DNA of 64,000 nucleotides from Paractinoplanes abujensis (GCF_014204895.1 NZ_JACHMF010000001.1:4278001-4342000); one strand, 5' to 3'. Numbered from the stretch's first letter, positions 23,778 to 32,327 are shown. The notes: generated by a model from the sequence alone, not told the origin. Program-made: numbers and translations.

Positions 23778-24862
23778 GGCCTGTCCTGGCCGGAGACGGT
23801 GGCCCGGGCCAACTGGTCGGTCAGTTCGGTCGCCGGCCACCGCCGCTGCCGGTCGGCGCCGGTGCCCTCGCGGCGCACCCGGTCCAGCCCGGCCTCGACG
23901 AAAGTCAGGTCGCCGTGTTCGCGCAGCACCGGAGCGACCCGGTCGAGCAGGTCGCCGATCATGTCCCAGGCCGGCCGGGCCTGCCCCGCGACCGGGTCCA
24001 GCAGGGTGCCGCCGAGGCCGTCGCGGGCCGCGTTCCAGTGGGCGCCGTGCAGCACCACGTCGGGGATCTCGGGGGCCGGGCGGCCGGCCTCGGCGTCGGC
24101 GATCGCGGCGCCGATCAGGCCGCGGGCCAGCGCGGCGACCAGCACGGTGTCGTCGGCGGTGAGGCAGACGTCGGCCACCCTGATCTCCACGGTGGGGAAG
24201 TTCGCCGACGGCCGGGAGTAGTAGAAAATCATGCTCTCGTCCATCATCTCGCCCGACGCGATCAGGGTGCGGATGATGCGGTCGTAGTCCGCGACCGAGC
24301 GCACGTGCGGCCACGGCCCCATGCTGGGCCACCGCTCGAGCTGAATCGAGCGCCAGCTGGCGTACCCGGTGTCGGCACCCTCGCATCGCGGGGAGTTGGC
24401 CGCCAGCGCCTGCAGCATCGGCAGCGACCCGCGCAACCGGGTGCAGACCTCGACCGCGAGCTCGACGGTGGGGATGCCGACATGCACGTGACAGCCGCAG
24501 ACGGCAGGGTCGCGCGCGATCGGCCCGTAGTGGTCGACGATCTTGCGGAACCGGGTGTCGTCGGCCGGCTCACGTTGTGACTCGGCCACCGGGGTGGCCC
24601 CCACCGCGGCCAGGCTCGCCCCGGCCGCGGTGGCCAGCCCGGCGGTCGTGCGCCGTGCGGTCAGCAGTTGCTCGCGCAGCTCGCCGAGGCCGGTGCACAC
24701 GTCGGTGACCAGCTCGACCATGCTGGGGCGGAACTCGCGGCGGTAGCGCCGGCGCAGGTCGGCGGGCAGCTCGGCGGCCACCTTCTCGGCCAGCGGCGCG
24801 TTCTCGCCGGTGTGCGGGTCGAGCAGCAGGAACTCCTCCTCGACGCCGAGGGTGAGCGTCAT
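23774..24862 (-). CDS. YbdK-type carboxylate-amine ligase (glutamate-cysteine ligase family 2)
   Basis: A 362-residue ATP-dependent ligase of the GCS2 family. Landmarks are TLGVEEEFLLLDPHTGENAP at the start, GCHVHVGIP (metal/ATP site) near 122, the SMGPWPHVRS stretch and FPTVEIRVADVCLTADD near 232-248. E. coli YbdK has weak glutamate-cysteine ligase activity; the native role in actinobacteria, which make mycothiol or ergothioneine, is not established. Its ATG overlaps the stop of the methyltransferase gene upstream by four bases, so the two are probably co-expressed. Confidence 0.88.
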   Translation of the reverse strand: MTLTLGVEEEFLLLDPHTGENAPLAEKVAAELPADLRRRYRREFRPSMVELVTDVCTGLGELREQLLTARRTTAGLATAAGASLAAVGATPVAESQREPADDTRFRKIVDHYGPIARDPAVCGCHVHVGIPTVELAVEVCTRLRGSLPMLQALAANSPRCEGADTGYASWRSIQLERWPSMGPWPHVRSVADYDRIIRTLIASGEMMDESMIFYYSRPSANFPTVEIRVADVCLTADDTVLVAALARGLIGAAIADAEAGRPAPEIPDVVLHGAHWNAARDGLGGTLLDPVAGQARPAWDMIGDLLDRVAPVLREHGDLTFVEAGLDRVRREGTGADRQRRWPATELTDQLARATVSGQDRP

Positions 24863-25836
24863 CGGGGCCGGGTCGCGGTCAGCAGGACCACGGCGATCCG
24901 CTCGGCCCGGGAGTACGCGGGCCCGGCCAGCTCCTCGTCGTAGACGTCCGGGTCGACCTCGCGGTACGTCCAGGTCAAGCCGGTGCCCTCGAGCCGGCCG
25001 GCCGCCGCCGCCCGCAGCGGGTCATGGCCGTCGATGATGCCGCACCCGCTGAACAGCACGAGCGAGCCGCCCGGGGCCAGACGTTCCGCGGCCACGTCGA
25101 TGATCGTGAGCGACAGCTCGTTGCCGTGCTCGCCGCCGCCGTCGCGGTAGGTGCGCCCGGCCGGGTCGATCATGAACGGCGGGTTGGAGACGATCAGGTC
25201 GAACTGGCCGTCCACCGCGTCCAGCAAGTTGCTGTGGCAGGGCCGCACCCCGCTCGTGCCGGCCAGCGCGGCGTTGATCCGGGCGTAGCGCAGCGCGGTG
25301 TCGTTGATGTCGACGGCGAACACTTCCGCCCCGGGCGCCCGCTTGGCCACGGTGATCGCGCCCGCACCGGTGCCGGTGCCGATGTCGGCCACTCGGGCCG
25401 GCGGGCGTTCCCGGGCGGTCACGTGGGCCGCGGCGCAGTCGGCCATCCGGTACGTGTCGGGGCCGAAGAACACCGAGTCGGGCGCGTCGGTCGGGAACGC
25501 CGAGTGGACGAACAGCTCGTCGTCGTACGAGGAGAACCGCACCCGGCTGCGCCACAGGTCGCCGCTGCGCTCCAGAGCGTCCGCGGCCCGCAGCAGATCG
25601 AAGATCGGGGCGGGCAGTACCTCCGGCGCGAACGGCCGGCTCCAGCCGAACACATCGCGCACGCCGGCCGCGGCGGCGTTCCCGGGGCGCCGGTTGATCA
25701 GGGCGTGGGTGGCCGGGGTGACGGTGGTGAATCGGTAGCCGGAATTCTTCAGCTCCCGGCCCAGCTGCAACAGCGCCTCATCGGCGGCCTTGCTGTCCTC
25801 GCCGGTGGACGCGGGAACGGTGTCGGTCGTCGTCAT
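24859..25836 (-). CDS. Class I SAM-dependent methyltransferase (small-domain/PrmC-like)
   Basis: A 325-residue methyltransferase. Motif I is VADIGTGTGAGAITVAK near 165-180, motif II VFAVDINDTALRYARINA, and the NPPF tetrapeptide in FDLIVSNPPFMIDPAG marks enzymes that methylate nitrogen in a planar system such as glutamine, adenine or guanine bases. The N-terminal 150 residues (FGWSRPFAPEVLPAPIFDLL, VFFGPDTYRMAD) form a substrate domain. The substrate is not identifiable. It is the first gene of a two-gene unit with the carboxylate-amine ligase. Confidence 0.82.
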   Translation of the reverse strand: MTTTDTVPASTGEDSKAADEALLQLGRELKNSGYRFTTVTPATHALINRRPGNAAAAGVRDVFGWSRPFAPEVLPAPIFDLLRAADALERSGDLWRSRVRFSSYDDELFVHSAFPTDAPDSVFFGPDTYRMADCAAAHVTARERPPARVADIGTGTGAGAITVAKRAPGAEVFAVDINDTALRYARINAALAGTSGVRPCHSNLLDAVDGQFDLIVSNPPFMIDPAGRTYRDGGGEHGNELSLTIIDVAAERLAPGGSLVLFSGCGIIDGHDPLRAAAAGRLEGTGLTWTYREVDPDVYDEELAGPAYSRAERIAVVLLTATRPR

Positions 25837-25857
25837 GGGGCGCGGCATTCCCCGCCC

Positions 25858-25901
25858 GGCCCGGGTTACTCAGGTCAGAACGAACCCGAGCAACCCGGGC
25901 C
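25858..25901 (-). terminator. Terminator hairpin of the manganese catalase gene
   Basis: Perfect 10-bp arms GGCCCGGGTT / AACCCGGGCC enclose 24 bases that contain an extra GGGTT...AACCC option. It lies seven bases past the catalase stop and 22 bases before the methyltransferase start, so it should separate the two minus-strand units. Confidence 0.65.
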
Positions 25902-25908
25902 ATCCGGG

Positions 25909-26826
25909 TCAGTCCAGCGCGCCCTTGATCTTGTTGACGACGTTGGCCACACCCTGGGCGTGCGCACCGGCGCCGGTGCCCGGCTTGCCCTTGCCCATCG
26001 ACCCGTCGTACGTGACGAACAGCTTCGGGTCCGGCGCGGGCCCCAGCGGCTTGTCGTCGGTCAGCGGCTGCGCATCCGGCACGTAGATGATCTCGTCCTT
26101 GCCGTTGAGCGCGGGACCTCGCGCCCACCGGCCCTCACCGGCCGTGCTCTCCGGGTCGAAGCTGTAGAACGTGTGGTTCTGGTCCTGCTTCTCGAACTCG
26201 CCGTTGGAGTCCTCGATCCCGTTCTCGGTGTAACCGTCCTCGATCAGCTGCTCGATGCCGAGCAGCCACTGCTGCTGGTGATAGGTGTCGCGGGCCAGGT
26301 TGAACTGCAGCATGTCCTTGACCCCGCGGTCGTCGGTCATGTTGTAGATGCGGCTGGTCTGCAACCGGCTCTGCGCCTCGGCCGAGACGTTGGAACGGAA
26401 GTCGGCGAGCAGGTTGCCACTGGCCACGATGTAACCGGCGTTCCACGGCACACCCTGGCTGTTGGTCGGCATCGCGCTGCCGCCGGTGACGATCGAGTGC
26501 TGCGGGTTCTGCCCGCCCAGCACCGCGGCCAGCACCGGGTTGGCCGCGGCGGCCTTCTCGGTGGCCTCGGCCGGGCCCCCCTCGAGCAGCCGGGCCAGCA
26601 TCGTCGTGAGCATCTCGACGTGGCCGATCTCCTCGGTCGCGATGTCCATGATCATGTCTTTGTACTTGCCGGGCACCCGGCACGACCAGCCCTGCCACAG
26701 GTACTGCATCATCACGGTCATCTCGCCGAACTGGCCGCCGACCAGCTCCTGGAGCTTGGCCGCGAAGAACGCGTCGGGCTTCTCGGGCTTGGCCTGGTAC
26801 TGCAGGTAATCAACGTGCTTGAACAT
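25909..26826 (-). CDS. Manganese catalase
   Basis: A 305-residue non-haem catalase that splits hydrogen peroxide at a dinuclear manganese centre. Four-helix-bundle ligands match the known enzymes: Glu35 in GGQFGEMTVM, Glu66 and His69 in ATEEIGHVEML, a probable Glu150 in NVSAEAQSRL and His183 in ARDTYHQQQWL. The C-terminal 100 residues are polar (TFYSFDPESTAGEGRW, then GSMGKGKPGTGAGAHAQG). It is divergent from the manganese transporter gene mntH across 116 bases, so supply and use of the metal are linked at one locus. Confidence 0.95.
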   Translation of the reverse strand: MFKHVDYLQYQAKPEKPDAFFAAKLQELVGGQFGEMTVMMQYLWQGWSCRVPGKYKDMIMDIATEEIGHVEMLTTMLARLLEGGPAEATEKAAAANPVLAAVLGGQNPQHSIVTGGSAMPTNSQGVPWNAGYIVASGNLLADFRSNVSAEAQSRLQTSRIYNMTDDRGVKDMLQFNLARDTYHQQQWLLGIEQLIEDGYTENGIEDSNGEFEKQDQNHTFYSFDPESTAGEGRWARGPALNGKDEIIYVPDAQPLTDDKPLGPAPDPKLFVTYDGSMGKGKPGTGAGAHAQGVANVVNKIKGALD

Positions 26827-26886
26827 GGCGTACTACCTCTCCGGTTGTCGAATCCGTACGCCGTGGTGAATGCCCGGGCCCACGGC

Positions 26887-26914
26887 CCGCCGGGGCCGCC
26901 CGTGGCCCCGGCGG
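26887..26914 (+). promoter_or_regulatory. Strong hairpin in the leader of mntH
   Basis: Perfect 11-bp inverted repeat CCGCCGGGGCC / GGCCCCGGCGG with a 6-base loop, ending 28 bases before ATG 26943. It does not show the conserved features of the yybP-ykoY manganese riboswitch. It could be an attenuator, an RNA-stability element or a protein site; nothing decides between these. Confidence 0.45.
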
Positions 26915-26942
26915 TCCCGCGAGGGCGGGCAAGCCAGGCGGC

Positions 26943-28178
26943 ATGGTGGTTCTCGATGTGACGGCGCCGCTGCGCAAGCGGGTGGCCCGGGTGGCGCCGT
27001 GGTTCGGGCCGGCCTTCGTGGCGGCGATCGCCTATGCGGACCCCGGCAACTTCGCAACCAACTTCACCGGCGGCGCGACCTTCGGCTACCAGCTCGTCTG
27101 GGTGCTGGTGGCCGCGAACCTGATGGCGATGCTGATCCAGTCGCTCTCCGCCAAGCTGGGCCTGGTCACCGGGCGCAACCTGCCCGAGCTGTGCCGCGAC
27201 CGGCTGCCCCGCCGGGTCACGGCCGGGCTGTGGGTGCAGGCCGAACTGGTCGCCATGGCCACCGACCTGGCCGAGATCATCGGCGGCGCGCTCGCGCTGT
27301 ACCTGCTGTTCGGCATCCCGCTGCCGATCGGCGGCCTGATCACCTGCGCGGTCGCGGTCGCGCTGCTCGCCCTGCACAGCCGGGGCGCCCGCCGGTTCGA
27401 GACCGCGATCACCGGGCTGCTCGCCGTCATCATGATCGGCTTCGTGTACACCGGAATCCGCTCCGGAACCAACGCCGGCGCGCTGGCCAGTGGCATGGTG
27501 CCGTCATTCTCGGGCGTGGACAGCATGATCCTGGCGGCCGGCATCCTCGGCGCCACCGTCATGCCGCACGTCATCTATCTGCACTCCGCGCTGACCACCT
27601 CGCGGACGACCGCCGACCCGGTGCGCCTGGCCACCGCGCTGCGCTGGCAGCGGGCCGACACGCTGCTCGCGCTGGGTGCGGCGGGCCTGGTCAACCTGGC
27701 CATGCTGGTGATCGCGGCGCAACTGTTCCACGGCTCCGGCCTGCCGGGCACCGACACGATCGAAGGCATCCACCACGGCCTCGGGGTGACACTCGACCAG
27801 GGCGCGGCCATCGCGTTCGCGGTGGCCCTGCTGGCCTCCGGGTTCGCCTCGTCCAGCGTCGGCACGTACGCCGGTCAGGTCGTCATGCAGGGCTTCATCG
27901 GGCGCAGCATCCCGCTGACCCTGCGCCGGCTGCTCACGATGGCCCCCGCGATGATCATCCTGGTGCTGGGGGTCGACCCCACCGTGGCGCTGGTCTGGTC
28001 GCAGGTGCTGCTGTCGTTCGGGGTGCCGTTCGCGCTGATCCCGCTGATCTGGCTGACCCGGCGCCGCGACGTGCTCGGCGACCACGTCAACCACCCGCTC
28101 ACCACCGCGGTCGGGGCGGCGGTGGCGGTGCTCGTGATCGCGTTGAACGCCTTCCTGCTGACCCAGATTTTGATCTGA
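26943..28178 (+). CDS. mntH: Nramp family Mn2+/Fe2+ transporter
   Basis: A 411-residue membrane protein with eleven predicted helices. The metal-binding helix 1 motif is DPGNFATNF at 33-41 and the helix 6 motif is MPHVIYLHS near 203-211, both diagnostic of proton-coupled divalent-metal importers. The neighbouring divergent manganese catalase supports manganese as the physiological substrate. A GC-rich hairpin precedes the gene. No MntR-type regulator gene is adjacent, so control must come from elsewhere. Confidence 0.95.
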   Translation: MVVLDVTAPLRKRVARVAPWFGPAFVAAIAYADPGNFATNFTGGATFGYQLVWVLVAANLMAMLIQSLSAKLGLVTGRNLPELCRDRLPRRVTAGLWVQAELVAMATDLAEIIGGALALYLLFGIPLPIGGLITCAVAVALLALHSRGARRFETAITGLLAVIMIGFVYTGIRSGTNAGALASGMVPSFSGVDSMILAAGILGATVMPHVIYLHSALTTSRTTADPVRLATALRWQRADTLLALGAAGLVNLAMLVIAAQLFHGSGLPGTDTIEGIHHGLGVTLDQGAAIAFAVALLASGFASSSVGTYAGQVVMQGFIGRSIPLTLRRLLTMAPAMIILVLGVDPTVALVWSQVLLSFGVPFALIPLIWLTRRRDVLGDHVNHPLTTAVGAAVAVLVIALNAFLLTQILI

Positions 28179-28219
28179 TTGAGCGTCGCCGATCGGGGGA
28201 TCCAGGCCCGCATGTCCCG

Positions 28220-28876
28220 CTACACCAGACCGGCGCTCCCGGCCAGCGCGGCCGCCTCGGTGCGGCTGGAGACCCGCAGGCGGCGCAGCAGACCGGCGGT
28301 CAGACGCTTCACCGTACGTTCGGAGACGTGCAGCTCGGCCGCGATCTGCACGGTCGACGCGCCGTTGGCGATCAGCCGCAGCAGGGCCCGATCGTCGTCG
28401 CTCAGCGACTCGGCGGCCGGGCTGGTCACGGGCGGCCCGGCCAGCACGGGCAGCAGGGCGGCGGGCAGCACGGCCCAGCCCTCCAGCGCGGCCAGCAGCG
28501 GCGGCAGCAGGGAGGCCGGTTCGCTGCTCTTGGGCAGGAAGCCGACCGCGCCGGCGTGCAGCGCGGCCACGGCCAGCGCCGGGTCGTCGTCGCCGGACAT
28601 CGCCAGCACCCGGGCCCGCGGGGAGGCCGCGCGGATCGCCGTGATCGCCCTGATCCCGCCCGGGGCGGCCGACCCCTTCCCCGCGTACGGCATGTGCAGG
28701 TCCACCAGCACCAGATCGGGCACCGCGTGGCGGACCACGCTGGCCGCGTACGCCGCGTCCCCGGTGGACGCGACCACGGTCACCCGGCCCCCGGTCGCCT
28801 CGGGAAGCAGCAGCTCCAGACCCCGGAGGAACAAGTCATGGTCATCGACGATCGCCACCCGAACCGTTTTCTGCAT
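28220..28876 (-). CDS. LuxR/NarL-type response regulator
   Basis: A 218-residue two-component regulator. The receiver domain shows the acidic pair D11-D12, the phosphorylation site D59 in VLVDLHMPY, and the conserved lysine in GFLPKSS near 110. Residues about 150-215 form the LuxR helix-turn-helix (RALLRLIANGASTVQIAAEL, VSERTVKRL). It starts ten bases from the start of the divergent histidine kinase gene, which is its likely partner. Targets are unknown. Confidence 0.88.
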   Translation of the reverse strand: MQKTVRVAIVDDHDLFLRGLELLLPEATGGRVTVVASTGDAAYAASVVRHAVPDLVLVDLHMPYAGKGSAAPGGIRAITAIRAASPRARVLAMSGDDDPALAVAALHAGAVGFLPKSSEPASLLPPLLAALEGWAVLPAALLPVLAGPPVTSPAAESLSDDDRALLRLIANGASTVQIAAELHVSERTVKRLTAGLLRRLRVSSRTEAAALAGSAGLV

Positions 28877-28885
28877 GGCGGCGGC

Positions 28886-29698
28886 ATGCCCCTGCCACGC
28901 CCGGTCATGCGCCTGATCCGGCCGCGGCGTGCGCCCGACCCCGGCGTCGTGTTGCTGCGCAGCGTCTGCCACGAGCTCCGTCCACCCATGGCCACGTTGA
29001 CCGCGCTGGTGCAGGCCCTGGAGCGCGACCAGCCGGAGGAGCGCCGCGGCGAACTGGCCCGGCTGGCCGCCGAACACGCCGTCCACGCGCAAGCCGTGCT
29101 CGGGCAGGCCGCGGCCGCGGCGAACGGCCTGGCCCCGGCGCGCGCAGCGGCCGTCCCGCTGTCGGCGGTTCTGCCCGGCATCGCCGCGACGACTCTGACC
29201 GGCGCCACCACGGCGTTCTCGCCCGGCGCCACCGCGACGACTTCGCCCGACGCCACCGCGACGACTTGGTCCGGTGCCACCGCGACGACTTCGCCCGACG
29301 CCACCGCGACGTCTTGGTCCGGTGCCGCCGCGGCGAGCGGGCCCGATCGGCTGACCGTGACCATGACCCGCCGCGCCGCCGCCTGGCCGGTTCAACCCCA
29401 GCACACCCGCCAGATCCTGCTCAACCTGGTCGGCAACGCGATGTGCCACTCCCCCGGGCCGGTGCGGCTCGTCGCGCGCCGGTGGGGCTCGCGGCTGCGC
29501 CTCAGCGTGTTCGACACCGGGGTCCCGTCGCCCGGGCTCACCGCCGCGCTGCGCCGCCGCACACCGCCGCCGACCGACCGCGGCCTCGGGTTGTGGGTGG
29601 TGCGCGGCCTGGTGGCGGCCGCGGGCGGCTCGATCCGGGCGCGGGCGTCGTCCTCGGGCAAATGCGTCGAGGTCTCCCTGCCCCGGCACCACGGCTGA
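28886..29698 (+). CDS. Soluble histidine kinase, partner of the divergent response regulator
   Basis: A kinase of about 270 residues with no membrane segment. The phospho-accepting His29 sits in the H-box SVCHELRPPMATL. The ATP domain follows: N-box QILLNLVGNAMCHSPG, G1 box FDTGVPSPG and G2 box GLGLWVVRGLVAAAGG. Between dimerisation helix and ATP domain lies a threonine/alanine-rich insert encoded by two 48-bp tandem repeats (29228-29323). The ATG at 28886 leaves nine bases to the divergent regulator; an upstream ATG at 28838 would overlap it. No sensor domain is visible, so the signal is probably cytoplasmic or brought by a partner. Confidence 0.78.
   Translation: MPLPRPVMRLIRPRRAPDPGVVLLRSVCHELRPPMATLTALVQALERDQPEERRGELARLAAEHAVHAQAVLGQAAAAANGLAPARAAAVPLSAVLPGIAATTLTGATTAFSPGATATTSPDATATTWSGATATTSPDATATSWSGAAAASGPDRLTVTMTRRAAAWPVQPQHTRQILLNLVGNAMCHSPGPVRLVARRWGSRLRLSVFDTGVPSPGLTAALRRRTPPPTDRGLGLWVVRGLVAAAGGSIRARASSSGKCVEVSLPRHHG
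29228..29323 (+). repeat. Two 48-bp tandem repeats inside the kinase gene
   Basis: Copies at 29228-29275 and 29276-29323 differ at one base. Each contains two related 24-bp halves, so in effect four 8-residue units of the type ATATT(S/W)(P/S)(D/G) are encoded. The unit is a multiple of three, so copy-number change would lengthen the linker without breaking the frame. Confidence 0.85.
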
Positions 29699-29711
29699 CC
29701 CACGAACCGGC

Positions 29712-29776
29712 CCGGCACTCGAAACGGCCCGGCACCGCGGCCGGCACTCGAAACGGCCCGGCGCCGCGGCCGGCAC
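29712..29776. repeat. 29-bp tandem repeat after the kinase gene
   Basis: Two copies (29712-29740 and 29741-29769) begin CCGGCACTCGAAACGGCCCG and differ at one base; a third copy is represented by its first seven bases. They occupy the 159-base gap between the kinase and the next operon. Confidence 0.85.
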
Positions 29777-29857
29777 ATAGCTGCGCCGGTTCCGCGGCTG
29801 ACCCGCGGGTGCCACGGCTGGCCCCCGCGGACCGTCAGCGGTGGGCATGACACCGGC

Positions 29858-30046
29858 ATGGTCTTCCGTACGCTCGTCCTCGCCTCCTGGCTCGTCGCCC
29901 TGCTCTTCCTGGCCGAGCGGGAGCCGCGCACCCTGCTGCTGGCCCTGGTCCTGGCCGCGCTGTGGACGGTCGCCCTGCTGCGCGACCGCCGTCCGGTCCG
30001 ATCCGCGCGTTTGGGAACCCGCCCCGCCGGTATTCGCCCTTCATGA
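29858..30046 (+). CDS. Small two-helix membrane protein
   Basis: A 62-residue protein with two hydrophobic segments (TLVLASWLVALLFLA and TLLLALVLAALWTVALL) separated by EREPR, and a basic tail. No family recognised. It is believed to be real because its stop overlaps the next gene's ATG by four bases (ATGA) and because base composition by codon position is normal. It opens a three-gene unit with the next small protein and the alcohol dehydrogenase. Confidence 0.65.
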   Translation: MVFRTLVLASWLVALLFLAEREPRTLLLALVLAALWTVALLRDRRPVRSARLGTRPAGIRPS

Positions 30047-30447
30047 GACCCGTTACCCGTACGGCGCTGGCCGTGGCCGCCGTCGCCGGTGGTGCCGCCG
30101 CTGTCACGCTGGCCCGCCGCGCCCGCACGTCCACCGGGGAGCCGCGCTGGCACACCCTGACCGTGTACCGCCCGCTGACCGAGGTGGACGCGAACCTGCC
30201 CGAGGAGCTGCGCACGCTGGAGGTCCGGCTGGTCGCCGCGCCCGGCGACCGGGGCACCGAGGTGCACGCCCGGGCCTTCGACGGCGGACCGTCCGACGGT
30301 GAGGTGCAGCGGATCCTGCGCGAGAGCCGCTCGCTGCTGGAGGTGGGCGACGTGCTGCGGCCGGGCGGCCCCACCACGACCCCGACGCTGTTCAACCTGC
30401 CGTTGCGCTCGGTGACGAGCCGGACCCGTACGGGGGGATTGTTGTGA
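30043..30447 (+). CDS. Conserved small protein with N-terminal membrane anchor
   Basis: A 134-residue protein. Residues 6-25 are a hydrophobic anchor or signal (TALAVAAVAGGAAAVTLA) followed by RRAR. The remaining part, WHTLTVYRPLTEVDANLPEE, then VRLVAAPGDRGTEVHARAFD and QRILRESRSLLEVGDVL, resembles the polyketide-cyclase-like membrane-associated proteins often found before zinc alcohol dehydrogenases in actinobacteria. It overlaps both neighbours by four bases, so it is tightly coupled to the dehydrogenase. Function unknown. Confidence 0.78.
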   Translation: MRPVTRTALAVAAVAGGAAAVTLARRARTSTGEPRWHTLTVYRPLTEVDANLPEELRTLEVRLVAAPGDRGTEVHARAFDGGPSDGEVQRILRESRSLLEVGDVLRPGGPTTTPTLFNLPLRSVTSRTRTGGLL

Positions 30448-31616
30448 AGGCTCTGCAGTGGAACGGCGTGAACAAGCTGGCCGTCGGCGAGGTGCCGGAC
30501 CCCGGGATCGTCAATCCGGGTGACGTCATCGTCAAGGTGAACCGCACGGTGACCTGCGGTTCCGACCTGCACCTGATCGGTGGCTACATCCCGTTCATGG
30601 AGAAGGGCGACGTGCTCGGGCACGAGTTCGTGGGTGAGGTGGTCGAGGTCGGTTCCGAGGTGGGCCGGCACCGGCGCGGCGATCGCGTGGTGGTGTCGTC
30701 GTTCATCGCCTGCGGCAAGTGCTACTTCTGCTCGCAGCAGCTGTTCTCGCTGTGCGACAACGGCAACACCAATCCGGCGATCACCGAGACGCTGTGGGGG
30801 CAGGCTCCCGGCGGTTGCTTCGGCTACTCCCACGCGATGGGCGGCAACCCGGGCAGCCACGCCGAATACGTGCGGGTGCCGTTCGCCGACGTCGGCGCGT
30901 TCACCGTGCCCGACCACGTCAGCGACGAGCGGGCACTGTTCGCCTCGGACTCCGCCGCCACCGGCTGGATGGGCGCCGACCTGGGTGGTGTGAAGCCGGG
31001 CGACGTGGTCGCGGTGTGGGGCGCGGGTGCGGTCGGGCAGATGGCGGCGCGCGCGGCCCAGTTGCTCGGCGCGGACCGGGTGATCCTGATCGACCGTTAC
31101 GACTATCGGCTGCAGCCTGCCGAGAAGCAGTTCGGCGTCGAGACGCTCAACTACGAGCGCACGAACGTCGCGTTGGAGCTGCGTGAACGCAGTGGCGGCC
31201 GGGGCCCCGACGTGTGCATCGAGGCGGTCGGCATGGAGGCTCACACGGCCGGCCCGCAGAACGTCTACGACCAGGTCAAGCAGCAGCTGCGACTGGAGAC
31301 GGACCGGCCCTCGGCGGTGCGCGAGGCGATTCACGCTTGCCGCAAGGGCGGATCGGTCTTCGTGCTGGGCGTCTTCGCCGGGTTCGTCGACAAGTTCCCG
31401 CTGGGCGCGATGATGAACAAGGGCCTGACCGTACGGGGGGCGCAGATGCACGGGCAGCGCTACATCCCGATGCTGCTCGAGCGGATGGCCAAGGACGAAC
31501 TGGTCACCGAGTATCTGGCCACCCACGTGATGCCGCTGACCGAGGCGCCCGAGGGTTACCGCATTTTCAAGGAGAAAGAGGACGGCTGCCTGCGGGCCGT
31601 GTTCCTGCCGGGCTGA
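30444..31616 (+). CDS. Zinc-dependent alcohol dehydrogenase, formaldehyde-dehydrogenase-like
   Basis: A 390-residue MDR-family oxidoreductase. Catalytic zinc ligands are Cys in TCGSDLHLIGG near 38 and the Gly-His-Glu pair in GHEFVGEVVEVG. The structural zinc site has four cysteines in CGKCYFCSQQLFSLC. The NAD-binding motif is VWGAGAVGQMAARAAQLLGA near 190-210, with DRYDYRL after it. The long insert around YDQVKQQLRLETDRPSAVRE is typical of the glutathione-independent formaldehyde dehydrogenase-like group. GTG start overlapping the previous stop. Substrate unproven. Confidence 0.88.
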   Translation: MKALQWNGVNKLAVGEVPDPGIVNPGDVIVKVNRTVTCGSDLHLIGGYIPFMEKGDVLGHEFVGEVVEVGSEVGRHRRGDRVVVSSFIACGKCYFCSQQLFSLCDNGNTNPAITETLWGQAPGGCFGYSHAMGGNPGSHAEYVRVPFADVGAFTVPDHVSDERALFASDSAATGWMGADLGGVKPGDVVAVWGAGAVGQMAARAAQLLGADRVILIDRYDYRLQPAEKQFGVETLNYERTNVALELRERSGGRGPDVCIEAVGMEAHTAGPQNVYDQVKQQLRLETDRPSAVREAIHACRKGGSVFVLGVFAGFVDKFPLGAMMNKGLTVRGAQMHGQRYIPMLLERMAKDELVTEYLATHVMPLTEAPEGYRIFKEKEDGCLRAVFLPG

Positions 31617-31667
31617 CCGCTGATCTTGGGGCTGCGTCGATCTTGCGCGTACGGCATATTGGGCGGC

Positions 31668-32327
31668 ATGGCTGGTCAACCCTTGCGCTGGTGGACGCGT
31701 GAGTCGTCGCGGCAGATCCTGGCCCTGCCGGTGGTGCTCCTCGGCTTCCTGGTGCCCGCCGACCCGGTCGTGCAGTGGCTCGCCGGCTGGGACTGCTACG
31801 CCGTCGTCTACCTGCTGCTGACCTGGCTGGTCTTCCGCCGGCGGGATCCTCCGGCCGCGCGGGCCGTCGCGCTGGCCTCCCGGCGGCGCACCGTGACCGA
31901 CCGGCTGCTGGCGTCCGCGCCGGAACAGTTCGCGCAGGCGGCCGCGTCGGTTGCGCTCGTCGCCACGGTCATCGCCCTGCCGCAGGCCCGCACGCTGGGC
32001 GGGCCACCGCCGGTCGTCGTCACGGTCTGTGTCATCGCGGTCGTCTCCTGCTGGCTGGTGCTGCAGACCGGGTTCGCCATGGCCTACCTGGGTTTGTACG
32101 CCACCGGCGGCGGGCTGACGTTCCCCGGGGACGAGGAACCCGGCGTGGTCGACTTCGCGTATTTCTCGGTCGCGATCGGCACCTCCTTCGGCACCACCGA
32201 CGTGCAGGTCACCCAGACCCGGATCCGCCGCCAGGTGCTGGTCCACGGGGTGACGGCCTTCCTGTTCAACGCGCTGATCGTGGCGTCGGCCGTGACGTTG
32301 CTGGTCACGTACATCTCGAAGCCGTGA
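31668..32327 (+). CDS. DUF1345 family membrane protein
   Basis: A 219-residue membrane protein with about five or six hydrophobic segments (for example LALPVVLLGFLVPA, CYAVVYLLLTWLVF, VVVTVCVIAVVSCWLVLQTG, and a last helix AFLFNALIVASAVTLLVTYI). The signature FAYFSVAIGTSFGTTDVQVT belongs to the DUF1345 family, whose function is unknown; the motif loosely resembles ion-channel selectivity regions. The gene's stop overlaps the phosphotransferase start by four bases. Confidence 0.85.
   Translation: MAGQPLRWWTRESSRQILALPVVLLGFLVPADPVVQWLAGWDCYAVVYLLLTWLVFRRRDPPAARAVALASRRRTVTDRLLASAPEQFAQAAASVALVATVIALPQARTLGGPPPVVVTVCVIAVVSCWLVLQTGFAMAYLGLYATGGGLTFPGDEEPGVVDFAYFSVAIGTSFGTTDVQVTQTRIRRQVLVHGVTAFLFNALIVASAVTLLVTYISKP

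Noticed and set aside
26887..26914. yybP-ykoY manganese riboswitch upstream of mntH
   Set aside because: Only a simple GC stem is present; the conserved internal loops of that riboswitch were not found.
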